Shown piece by piece: positions 50,741-60,454 of a stretch of 64,000 bases of DNA. The translations under genes and the position numbers were made by a program. Every line of letters starts with the position of its first letter. Positions within the stretch are counted from its first letter, which is position 1. Source of the stretch: Sipunculus nudus (taxonomy: Eukaryota; Annelida; Sipuncula; Golfingiida; Sipunculidae); contig CM049314.1 of NCBI GenBank assembly GCA_026874595.1, positions 30,947,729 to 31,011,728 on the forward strand, in the 5' to 3' direction. The notes beneath the pieces are model-generated. The model was not told the origin of the DNA, did no database searches, and worked only from the letters and a program-made list of their open reading frames with translations.

Positions 50741-52322
50741 TTAACCCCTTTTTAATTTGATTGGCATCTGCTTGAATCGATCACAAAGTCGACCGATGAT
50801 TCTGTTGATACCAAAACAAATAATCAGTAACATCATTACAAGCGCTGTGTAAACTTCGACAAGTTTGTATTTTAGTAATGGTAGGTTGGAGAGGTGTTTT
50901 GATTTAATATATTTCTCACCTTAATTGATGAAATGATTTATCCAGTAATCAAGAGTATCAGAAGGAGACACCAGTTTATTCTGTATTATGCTGGACATTT
51001 CCCTTGTCGCATTGAGATCATTTTGCTGCCAACAACTTGGTTTATTGTTTCGTTCAGTGACTTCATATTCAATTCCTTTAAAGGTAGCACTACCCCATAT
51101 CCTTTCAACTCCGTTATGGCGCCAATGTGGTACTGGTCAAACACAGATGGCACTACGATTGATGGAACTCCTATATATGCAGCTTCGTTCATTGTGTTGG
51201 TTTCCCCGTGGTATACTAATAGTTTGGGCTTCCTTTCTGCAAGGAGGCCAGTCAGTAGTAGCCAGGGTAATACAATACAGTTTGAATACAGCTTGCCCGG
51301 TGGAGAAGTGTTTTTTTTTACGACAAAGTGATATGGCGACTGTTCGACTGAGCCTAAACTAATTTGCATTAGGCCCTTCGGTAGTTCTACCCAACTTCCG
51401 AAAGAAATCACGATTATCCCTCTTGGGGCCTCATCGATGAAGTTTTCTATTTCCTTTGGCAATGACTGTTCCAGAGAAACGGTTAAGCGCCAAACGTAAA
51501 TATCATTTAATGGCATAGGCCGAGGAAAATCAGTCATGTGATCACGTATCAGAAGGGAAGCTGCTGCTCGGTCTGCCAGCTGAGCTGCAGAATAAGCTGT
51601 TTTATCAGATATATACCTCACAGAAAGTTCAGCGTCATCAGTTAAAAAAGCCTTTGTCTTGCACTATAAGGGTCAGTGTATTTATGATTCATTGCTGAAA
51701 CGACATTTGTCGGTATACCTCGTATAACGTGATGGTACGTAGGATTGCTCATGTGGCCATTATGCGCAATCACATTAACCCGATAATTGAGCGTACGGTA
51801 TGGAGAGTCTGTAAGGAAAATATGCTACTGTATCTCGCCCATATAGCAAAATCAAAGTTTTATTTTGCTAATATCCTGACCTGTCGATCATCCTGCAGCA
51901 TTGATTCACATACTGCATTATGTACTTTGTACTCTTCGTAATAAAATTGTAACAGAGATAACCAGGAACCATGCAAAGCTGTTTGAAGTGCTTTTCTCAA
52001 ATATTCCTCATTTGTACTTGGAGGAGTTACCATTGTCGCGTAGGTTAGAAGAGTAAAAGATATATGAATCAGCCGTTGCAAAAGCTTCAGGCACGACTAT
52101 TTTAACGTTATAACCTTGATGAACAAGTTCATTTCCCGTCTTCATGAAATTAATCACATCACTCTTGAACGTACCTGGGACCAATAACTCGTTATACGCA
52201 TCTGACAACAAAGACAGACCAAACCATACTGGTATCAATATCGAGGACCACATTTTAAATCTGTAATCTTGCATAGAGTTGCTGTCTTTCCTTGCCCTAC
52301 AATAGATTTGTGGATTTAACAA
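50741..52322 (-). pseudogene. UDP-glycosyltransferase pseudogene, array unit 3
   Basis: Same structure as unit 2: N-terminal exon with signal peptide (likely Met near 52253), middle part with a stop after RILAK (about 51859), a 211-codon open stretch at 51621-50986 with the UGT signature, and a C-terminal anchor. It shares all the older lesions, including the A4 frame loss at 51021-51024. It also carries a private nonsense change: base 50921 is T, so the INYGEKY stretch reads N then stop. That would remove the membrane anchor even if the other lesions were absent. The T run at 51311-51319 is T9, as in unit 2. It is pseudogenised independently beyond the shared lesions. Confidence 0.93.
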
Positions 52323-53524
52323 ACTCTTTTTCTATCAGTCTTTCAAAAGAATTAGGTGGCCTGTGTAAAAATCTAGTTCTGTGTGTGACTTTTCCCCGGA
52401 GTAATGTACTAATGTCTTTTTACCGAATAATATAGGATATCATATATCATACCATCTGTCTCACTTCTTTGCTCATTTTTTAAGAACTGCCATATACACT
52501 GTCAAGAAATTGTTTGCAAACCCTATCCTCGCATTGGATAAAAATATAAAATCGCATACACCTAGGTGTCAATATGTCATAGATGTCATAGATATTTTCC
52601 AAAATTGTGCTCTTTCCTTCATATTTAAACTCAATGGCGAATTATCATTGTGAATATCTGGATTATCACACAGGTGATTCAAAAAAACAACCAGTTATTA
52701 TTGCAAAACGATAGTTGTTACTCTTTAGTTGTTATGACGGCAAACAAAAAAAAAAAAAAAAAAAACTGAGTGAAGATTTGTTCATACAATTGTCATGAAG
52801 CAGTGCTCTTTAACTATTTACAATAGAATATTTATTGTATGATGTGTATTTATGTCACGTTATATAAGGTTTATACAAGTCGTGATACTTAACACAGAGA
52901 AGTACCTTTTCCTTCCGAGTACAGCGTTCAGAAAGAAGAATTCTCTCTGACAGCCAACTGTTTAGAGTTAAGCAAGTGGTTTGGTTAGAAGTCAGTACTG
53001 TTACATCATGTTAATATAGGTACATAGGTAACAAGTCAATGTATGGCTAGCAAAAAGAAGTCCAGCGCCGAGGACAGAATTATGAATTTTTTATTTTATA
53101 TCCAAAGGCATATCATAATATTTAATTTATTATATCAGGGTTTAAACTTAAATCCCCAAGTAACCGGCAGGCATACATCTGTGCAGGTAGGTCTGGTTGT
53201 GTGCAGTTTAGGCTTGCATTCTGTTTGGGCGTGTAACTCATGAAGTAAGTAGCCTCTGGTGATGCGGCGGAACTATGTTGGGTGGTCTTGTGTAATGTTT
53301 TCCGAGGTTTCCCTAGTCTATGCCTAGTAGGTACGTCCGTGAGACTATTAATGCGCCCCAGTATAGCCATCATATTCTAAATACCTTGTACTATAGTATA
53401 ATTCTGGTTCCAAAAGTGTATATAACATATTATAAGTAAATACGTATATCAGGTGCTGAGGGCATCCCAGACATTATCGAAAAGATGAGAGATAGGGTAT
53501 CCTACGTGGCACAGTAAATATATA

Positions 53525-53570
<46 letters not shown>

Positions 53571-53588
53571 TGTGTGTGTGTTTAACTT

Positions 53589-53859
53589 ACTCTGAAGAAA
53601 AACAACACTGTAAATTCACTACAGTCTGTTTCACGGGATGCGACCCGATCATCAGGTGAATGTTGTTAGAATGAAGCTAGCGGCGTGGTTTGAAAAGCCG
53701 AGACTTTACGAGATTACGAGATCATGCTTTGTGCGTATTGGGGGGAACAGTTAATGACTGACACTGAACCTATTGTCCTCGGGGGGTCAATAGGATTGGG
53801 TGGGGTACACGTGCGATACTGGAACATAACAGGGGACAGAGGTTTATTGTGGTTTTAAT
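53589..53859 (-). mobile_element. PLE 3' terminal repeat (pLTR), unit 3
   Basis: This is the inverted counterpart of 55255-55524. From 'actctgaagaaaaacaacac' to 'ggttttaat' it reads as the reverse complement of the right-hand copy, with about 15 differences, all outside the ribozyme end. It lies on the 3' side of the endonuclease relic, with a (TA)n tract outside it. Penelope-like elements typically have such pLTRs, in direct or inverted arrangement. Confidence 0.88.
53601..53667 (-). ncRNA. Type I hammerhead ribozyme, unit 3
   Basis: Same 67-nt ribozyme on the sense strand of the Penelope-like element. Predicted cut between 53620 and 53619 on minus. Structure is given under 55446-55512. Confidence 0.85.
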
Positions 53860-54015
53860 GTTTATAATTAATACAAAGATATTTTACCACGAAGCCCATT
53901 AGCAAGTAAGCTGGGTACAGTAACATTTCAGTAGTATACACATGTGATATAAATATACAATGCACATATACTATGAAAATAAACAATTCAAAAGGCAAAT
54001 ATACAATATAAACAG

Positions 54016-54240
54016 AAATATAAAAGGCAAATGTACTATACTCATACCAAGTGGTGCAGGTCTCCTAGCTAAAGGTCGTAATACCCCTTAGACCAGGATA
54101 AAGTAGAACTTTCCTGTCATCCAATGGACTCCACGAGCCAGCAGTGAGAGAGCAACTTCCTGAACAGATGAGTCTGCCCAGCGGATCCTCGTCGTGTGGG
54201 GGGGGGGGGAGATGAGCGGGCATGTAGAAATTAGTATGAA
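54016..54240 (-). mobile_element. PLE 3' non-coding part
   Basis: This joins unit 3 to the coding relic. It starts with a short internal repeat ('aaaaggcaaatatacaata' then 'aaaaggcaaatgtactata') exactly at the breakpoint. No frame is present. A G-run is at about 54200-54210. Confidence 0.65.
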
Positions 54241-55210
54241 TGCTAGGTTTTAAAACATTTCAGAGTGAATTTGTTTTGGTGGCGGCACTTGGAGAGAATT
54301 CAGCTCTTGAGTTCAACAATGTTCCCGAGGCGGGGGGGGGGGGGGGGCGTTGCTATAAGTAGCTTTTCAGACAAACAGAGATCACACTTTCTGGTCCCAC
54401 AGAAGTAAGGTGCTGCCGTGGCAGAGATTTCACAGGAGAGCTTGTAATTGATATTGGTGTCTTTAAGTGTCCAAATGAGTTTAGACAGTTCAGTGTTTGT
54501 AGCGTCTTAAAATCACCTATGTAGTGTTTCTCGTCATTGTCTGTACTAACTGTTGCCTTATAGACAATGCATCTCTGCTGACACTGACCATTCATAGGAC
54601 ATTCATCCTTTTAACGGCAGTTGCATTGTTTTTGAGGTATATATTCACAGCTTTGTCAGTATTTAGAACCTTCATATTAATGTTTGCTGATCAGGTTAGA
54701 CATGTTGGGTAGACAGCTGTAGCTAATTTTCAAATTGTTTGCTGATCAGGTTAGACATGTTGGGTAGACAGCTATAGCTAATTTCCAAATTGTTCTTGTT
54801 GAATAGCCTGTGGTACCTGTGATGTTTTGGGAAGTGTTTTTCAACCAGTTTCTTGAATTGTCTGCCAATGTTGGTTTTTACATGACGGCTGTAGGGGGGT
54901 TTGAACCATATTATTTTCCTTTTCCTGTTTCTTTTGCTTTTCACTGTGGGTTCAACATATTGTAAGCTTTCTGAGAACCCGCTTTTCGCTAAAGCTTTGT
55001 CATACATGGGTTTGGCTTTCAAAAATAGCTTTTCATTGCAGGAGGTGTCAGATACACGCTTGCTGATCATCATATCTATCTGCCTGATAATAGCTGGGGG
55101 GGGGGGGGGGTGATCGGATTGTGCGTGGATATAGAGCAAGTCATTGTTCGGTTTTCTGTAAGGGTAGAAAATGTAATTTATAGGTCAACTGTCACGTTTA
55201 AGAAATTTGT
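54240..55210 (-). pseudogene. Penelope-like element: RT end, zinc motif and GIY-YIG endonuclease, 5'-truncated
   Basis: Read on minus from 55210, TNFLNVTVDL and YPYRKPNNDLLYIHAQSDHP are the end of the reverse transcriptase. A 138-codon open stretch (55139-54723) then has IIRQIDMMISKRVSDTS, KRKIIWFKPPYS, VKTNIGRQFKKLVEKHFPKH and ISYSCLPNMSNLI. Near 54620-54580 CNCR-stop-KDECPMNGQC is the cysteine motif, followed by IVYKA...KHYIG, the GIY-YIG core. A shifted frame gives IWTLKDTNINYKLS and CDLCLSEKLLIAT, and near 54290-54250 KCRHQNKFTLKCF. PLEs copy themselves using this RT and endonuclease pair. This copy lacks all of the catalytic RT upstream, has a 55-bp tandem duplication at 54681-54790, poly-C tracts, stops and frameshifts. 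It is a dead, 5'-truncated copy. Confidence 0.9.
54681..54790. repeat. 55-bp tandem duplication inside the PLE
   Basis: 'Gctgatcaggttagacatgttgggtagacagct' begins at 54686 and again at 54741, with only a few differences. Since 55 is not a multiple of three, it breaks the frame between the RT end and the zinc motif. Confidence 0.9.
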
Positions 55211-55254
55211 GCAGGTCAGGTTAGTTTAGATGGTTATTTTTATAAAAAATAAAA

Positions 55255-55524
55255 ATTAAAACCACAATAAACCTCTGTGCCCTGTTATGTTCCAGTATCG
55301 CACGTGTACCCCGCCCAATCCTATTGTGCCCTGAGGACAATAGGATCAGTGTCAGTCATTTAATGTTCCCCCCAGTACGCACAAAGCATAATCTCATAAT
55401 CTCGTAAAGTCTCGGCTTTTCAGACCACACCGTTAGCTTCATTCTAACAACATTCACCTGATGATCGGGTCGCATCCCGTGAAACAGACTGTAGTGAATT
55501 TACAGTGTTGTTTTTCTTCAGAGT
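55255..55524 (+). mobile_element. PLE inverted 5' terminal repeat (pLTR)
   Basis: This is a 270-bp inverted copy of 53589-53859, directly abutting the truncated RT relic at about 55210-55254. A 5' truncation joined to an inverted pLTR is a known arrangement of Penelope-type insertions. Just beyond, after 'gatctggcctagtctgcagg', is a (TA)n tract at 55589-55638. Confidence 0.88.
55446..55512 (+). ncRNA. Type I hammerhead ribozyme, plus strand
   Basis: The core is CTGATGA (55458-55464), then stem II CGGG/CCCG with a six-base loop, then GAAAC (55481-55485). A minimal stem III AC/GT closes a five-base AGACT loop, and GTA ends at 55493, the predicted cut. Stem I pairs ATTCAC (55452-55457) with GTGAAT (55494-55499). 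An outer AACAACA/TGTTGTT helix is separated by an internal loop. A two-base-pair stem III and long stem I are typical of PLE hammerheads. One oddity: the innermost stem II pair would be U-U rather than the usual G-C. Function is inferred from structure. Confidence 0.87.
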
Positions 55525-55588
55525 TGTACTGATCTGGCCTAGTCTGCAGGCCATAGGGCACTTCACAACGGAGGGTAACTCTACCTTC

Positions 55589-55600
55589 TATATATATATA

Positions 55601-55638
<38 letters not shown>
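55589..55638. repeat. (TA)n microsatellite outside the PLE
   Basis: TA tract with one 'tatttat' interruption, the same interruption as in the TA tracts on the far side of the element (for example 53521-53531). Confidence 0.95.
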
Positions 55639-55639
<1 letters not shown>

Positions 55640-55829
55640 GCTTGTATTTTCTATTGAGCCAACCCTTTTTAACCATGTTGAGATGAAAAAAAAATACATT
55701 TACTTCCGACAAATGTTTTTTTAAATAAAACATATATGGCAAGTTATAACAAAACGGTTTTCATCCTTAATACACAATTCCCAATGATAAAAACAATATT
55801 TACAACATAATTCTTCCCAGGCTATTTTC

Positions 55830-57160
55830 TGATGTCGAGAATTTCAATGCGATTATTTTCAAAATTTTGCCAAAGTCATCTGTTACTCTTGCTTGGAACT
55901 GTGTGATTAATAAACATTTGAATATAGCATATGTTTTCAATTTTCCATTTCTTTTTCTGTTTGTTGTACTTTCTTGCCTTTCGAGACCATGTTTTCCTTT
56001 GTATTACCACACCCAAATATGTTTTTTTACCCACATCCTGATAAATCCTGAGAAAACAGAAAAAAAAATATTATGTTTACCGTATTGCTCACTTTTTCTT
56101 TCGTTCATCACACCTACATAATTTATAGTGCAATTAATATATTATGATATTTGAATATCTGCACCAAACTCAAAGAGAAAAAGAATCTTACAAATCGGAT
56201 TTTCAAAGGTATTCTTCCCCACTCATCAGGTGCTGCAGGATTTATAAAAAAGAGGTATTTCCAAGTATGAATTAAAAAAATGTCGTAGCTTTTTATTTCA
56301 CTGCTATAAAAAATTACATGTACCATTATTCAAACAAACGGAAAGCAGGATTCGTTTAATGCAATGCTTTATTCAGAAATTTTGTTTGCAATACAAAAAA
56401 TGTAATCAGCAAAAATTAACATTTTAAATTTCTTCAATAACCTGGTTTAACGTTTACATTAAATAACTTAATTTTTTCATAGAGAAGGTAAATAAATGTA
56501 GCCTTATCATACAACCCTGTCTTACTTCATTGTTGCGTGATAAAAAATATTCTGACAGCCCTGTTTTGATTGCAAGAAAGATGGAAATTAAGAGTACATG
56601 ATTTATATATATATTTATAATTTTCCTTTTTTAACATCACATCCATGAAGCACATAAAATAGTATGTTTTGTTGCAAACAGTAAAAAGCTTTAGAAAAGT
56701 TAGTGAAGATGTCATAAATTCTCCTTTTTTCCTCTCATTTAGGTATGTTTCAAACAAAATATTTTCTGTTGACTATATTTTCTTCAGTAACTTGCCTGTT
56801 CTTCCAAATATAATGTGTTGATTTCAGCCCATTTAATTGATCGATCTTTAAGATTATTTGGTGAATAACTAAAGAGTGAAATGCAATTATTTGGATAATT
56901 GACAGAACCCGTTTAGTGTTATGGCTTTCGGGAATTCTGGAAACTTACCCTTTGAAAAAGTTAAGTTTATAAGAAACTTTATAAAAATGCTTCTAATATT
57001 TTTTTTTTGTAATTTTGTTTTCAATAATTCAACTGAAATCCCATTTAGTGAAGGGGCTTTTCAATATTTTTCATATCTAATATTTTTCTTTACTTCCTCT
57101 TGGTTTATACATTCATAACTATTTTTGTTATCATGTTAATGTCAAAATGTTAATGGTACT
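55830..57160 (-). mobile_element. Decayed LINE reverse transcriptase
   Basis: In shifting minus-strand frames the landmarks of a non-LTR retrotransposon RT appear in order. INQEEVKKNI and APSLNGISVELLK lie at about 57110-57015. FIKFLINLTFSKGKFPEF lies at about 56980-56925. KRRIYDIFTNFSKAF, the palm region, lies at about 56735-56690. FADYIFCIA, a changed version of the catalytic F/YADD box, lies at about 56415-56385. KLKTYAIFK, matching the K-RTY-F motif near the C-terminus of several LINE clades, lies at about 55945-55917. Many stops and frameshifts separate these pieces. SDHFQIS near 57750 may be the end of the endonuclease, which would extend the element to about 57.77 kb. I cannot assign a clade. 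It is unrelated to the PLE next door. Confidence 0.65.
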
Positions 57161-58410
57161 GTTCATCTGAATTATGATCCTGAAAATTATAGTCATCAAC
57201 GCAGTTTCAAGTCCTTATCTATAGCAATACACGTCCCTGCATTAAACAAACATTTAAAATATTCTACCTATTTATCTTTGTAACCTTTGTAACGTTGAAG
57301 CTAACATTCTTTTTCCCATGTATTTATTTTAAAAATAATTAACCATTTATGGTTGTGTATTGTTGTAAGTCCATTATGAATAAACGGTTATATTTTAAAG
57401 CGATCTTAAAATTCTTCATTTTTTTATAATCCTACATTCCCTTAAAAACAGTTTCACTATTTGTGATTCAAAATTTAATTAATGCTCTTGAATGAGCACT
57501 CTGAATTGACCGTTTATATTTTAATTGCTTTATCCTACCACTGGTTTCTGTCTCATAAATATGCTTAGTTATGTACTCAAATGAAATTTGTAAGAGGATT
57601 GCACTGTTTTCTGTTTCATATGTTATATGGTTCTAAAAAAATGGAAATTAAATTTCAAACATATCGATCCTGTAATGGTTGGCGACTAGTTGTTTTCTAT
57701 ATTGGTTCAATTTTATTATATTATCTTTTATTTTGGTTTGATAAGATATTTGGAAGTGATCGGATTTGTCGTCATTAAAAAACCCCGAGAGATTTAAAGA
57801 TACTAAAATTGCAAGAAATCACAATGATTTATCAGTTAGCGATGCCCCTTTTGATGACACATATATCATATTCTCATCATTCTGCCATTTAAGAGGGCAT
57901 CCTAATGTAGCCTACCTGTCTGCAGTCCAGTACAATGTCGCTGTTCCGGTTTGAAATTCGAGTGGCTCTAACCTGAGGCGAGTTGAGGTGACTAGCGTGA
58001 GTTAGCAATCTCCGGGACCTGTGTTCTATCTTTTCGGGGGCGGGATTTATCTCCACATCACCAGATTAAACAATCTGCTCGACCAGACATGTGCCAAGAC
58101 GCAAGCTCAAGGCCACATCTGTAAAACCAGTCAATGGCACGCTGACCTGTTTTAACCTATTCTGCCTCTCCACATATCTATACTCACTTCCGTCTGACAC
58201 ACTGAGTTTTTAGACGTTGCACCTGGCCAAACAATTTGTCAGCAGGGCTGGTAGGCAAAAATCTGACTAGCTGACCCAGCCTGCCATGTATGCTGTCTAG
58301 TGTTACACAGTTAACTGGCCCTTATTACTCTCCATTTATCTTGTTTAATATATGTCATTTTTTGGTTCATTTCCAGTTGTTAAGTATTTAACCATGTATA
58401 TATATATATA
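57161..58410. other. Possible LINE 5' remnant, then no gene
   Basis: 57161-57770 may be the endonuclease-to-RT linker of the LINE (weak). 57960-58380 is less AT-rich and shows no recognisable family. Confidence 0.35.
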
Positions 58411-58587
58411 TAGTGGAACCCCGCCTTGCGACCACCCCGCAATTGCGACCACCCTCACAATTACGACCACTTTTGTTGGACCCGAATATACGATCCAGGT
58501 AATTTAGAGTTTCACAAATACGACCAACCCCAAATTACGACCACTTTGGTCGGTCCCCAAGGTGGTCGTATTTGCGGGGTTCCTCTG
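58411..58587. mobile_element. MITE, pogo/Tigger-like termini
   Basis: The left end TAGTGGAACCCCGC and the right end (reverse complement CAGAGGAACCCCGC) form terminal inverted repeats and continue as GACCACC pairs inward. Internal 'aattgcgaccacc', 'aattacgaccactt' and 'aatacgaccaacc' words make the whole 177 bp largely palindromic. It sits in TA-rich DNA, as expected for TA target choice. No transposase is present. The CAGTGGAACC-type end is typical of pogo/Tigger elements of the Tc1-mariner superfamily. Confidence 0.85.
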
Positions 58588-59149
58588 TATATATATCCTA
58601 GTTAAATAATGCAATAACCATGATTTACAAAAGTTTGATAAAATAATTATGGTTTGTGAGGCTTCTCATTCACGCTTTGTTATGTTACAAACTTTATCTT
58701 GAGGAAGCCCATCGGGCTCGTTTCTTCAATACTTTTGTACAAAACAGCCCTGAAAATTTCCAGACCTGAAGTAATTAAACCCCTCTGGGGAATTGTTTGT
58801 CTTGATGGGCTCATTTAGAAAAGGATTTTGGCCATTGTTTGTGTCCCACTATTCATTAACATTATCGCACCTGCTCAATTCAAGCCTAAATGTGTCAGGC
58901 AGAGCTACTGATTTATCATTGATACATAATTTGGATAAAAACCCTTCTCTTCATGTCTTATCCCGCAGCCACATTTACTTTTGAAAAAACACAAGGAAAC
59001 TATACACAGGTAGCAAATCTGACCCAGCCATATAAACAGCAGTGGAGACTGCAGGAGACAGGACAGGCTTTTGCCGACCGGCCAGAGCGAATTCGTGGGG
59101 ATAAGGGTATGTGAACAATAACATGCTCCTATAAGCAGGGATCGCACTC
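58588..59149. other. No gene recognised
   Basis: Short frames on both strands (58793-58984 plus, 58905-59226 minus) have no motif that I can name. Confidence 0.4.
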
Positions 59150-59733
59150 CTAAGTGGACGACAGCCAACATCTATGCGATAATGGACATTACCAATGCAA
59201 TAAGGTAGATGACCGTTCCCATACATACCACCGTATGGCTCGCATCATGACTCCAGTTAGGCTTACCAGCCCGATATAAATACTAACCGGGTTACATATT
59301 CACGCCTAATGGGAAACGTACCAACACTATTAATAAAACACTACCGACCTGGCCTTCAATGTTGGCTTCGGTCAATGTTAGCTACATCTGTAGCCAGAAA
59401 AACACCTCTCGCTTACTTAGATATACTTGTAGCACAGTAAGGCACTGTTCGCTGAGTCTGTCTGTTCCCTCTGTTTATTCGCTCTGTGCTAGACTGCTAC
59501 CCAGTATGTTATATTCTTTGTTCTTCAGGCTAGAAGGAAATATACTTTTTCTAATGCTTCAAAATCAAATATTGATGATTCTTTTTGAAACAACATTGAA
59601 ACCTACAATATGCTAACAATGGAAAGTAAAAGTGGGGGGGGGGGGGTGATAAAGTGGTGCTTGGGGTTAGGGGAGGGTTATGTTGTATAAATTGAAATAC
59701 GCATTAATGCGGTTATGGCAAATATAATATGTG

Positions 59734-59735
<2 letters not shown>
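59150..59735. repeat. Direct repeat, first copy (partner 63.18-63.80 kb)
   Basis: In order, 'gaccgtt.cc.tacat...ccgtatggct.g.atcatga.tc', 'aatgggaaacgtacca', 'agatatacttgtagc...aaggcactg..cgctga.tc', 'gctctgtgctagactgct' and 'gattctttttgaaacaacattgaaacctacaat' are matched at 63180-63620. Each copy ends in 'gggttatgttgtat' and a (TA)n tract. A G-run is at 59634-59646. Confidence 0.75.
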
Positions 59736-59737
<2 letters not shown>

Positions 59738-59790
<53 letters not shown>

Positions 59791-59799
59791 ATATATATA

Positions 59800-59831
<32 letters not shown>

Positions 59832-59843
59832 CTTTATATATAT
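59738..59843. repeat. Interrupted (TA)n microsatellite
   Basis: A TA tract with 'gtatatatgtata' and 'tcttta' interruptions. Confidence 0.95.
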
Positions 59844-60454
59844 TCATGATAATTCCACAGCCTAACATCAGTTAAGGTGACCTATTTACACATGACTGAC
59901 GTAATTGATGGCTTTACCATGGGCTTTTTTTTTATAAAATATCCTCAATACGGAGCCCGTTCAACCTACACACTTAGCCAAGTTGTGAGAACACGACAAA
60001 CCAACCATTTGAATCTAAATACTGTTGTTGGCTTTATAATTACGGGATTAAAATATTCTTGCGAGCGTTCTAGTTTCTTAATCTCGCCAACAGGGAATCA
60101 ACATCATAATAAGAAGTAATTATATCAATTATTATGTGCGATTAACTTTTCATTAATGACAGATAATTTGAATATTTGATCATTGCTATATGTGAACATG
60201 CAAGATCTATTTTATTCATAATATAAATCTCTTATCTTTCAATTTGCCTTCGACGTTGGGAACTCTTATACACAAAATTCTTATATTCGCAATAGTTCTT
60301 CCTAACTATGATTGAATGAAATTTACCCAGGAGTCTAAATGGAGATATATGGCTTACTATTTGAACTAAAGGCTATTTTAAGCTGCAAACACTAGTAATT
60401 ACTAGAAAAGTTGATGTGTTCTAGTTTTTTCCTATTTTATAATAATACCTACAG
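59844..60454. other. No gene recognised
   Basis: The 80-codon plus frame at 59877-60119 shows no motif. I see no RNA gene. Confidence 0.4.

Larger units (their letters stand above)
49861..54015. repeat. Tandem array unit 3 (4,155 bp), continuous with the PLE
   Basis: Same content as units 1 and 2 but with a shorter TA tract (to 53568) and a shorter A run (52746-52765). After 'aatataaacag' at 54015 it runs on into element sequence rather than into another 'agtaaccaactg'. That marks the right-hand duplication breakpoint. Private changes include G to T at 50921, 'ctctttttctat' near 52323 and one fewer A near 53088. Confidence 0.97.

Noticed and set aside
42404-52322. Reading the UGT copies as live multi-exon genes
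   Set aside because: The breaks fall inside exon-like continuous homology, need 1-base shifts and a stop rather than introns, and lack GT-AG boundaries at those points.
56215-56260. Minus-strand CTGATGAGTGGGG with a GAAAA downstream
   Set aside because: Stem II and stem I cannot be formed convincingly. It is probably a chance match inside the LINE relic.
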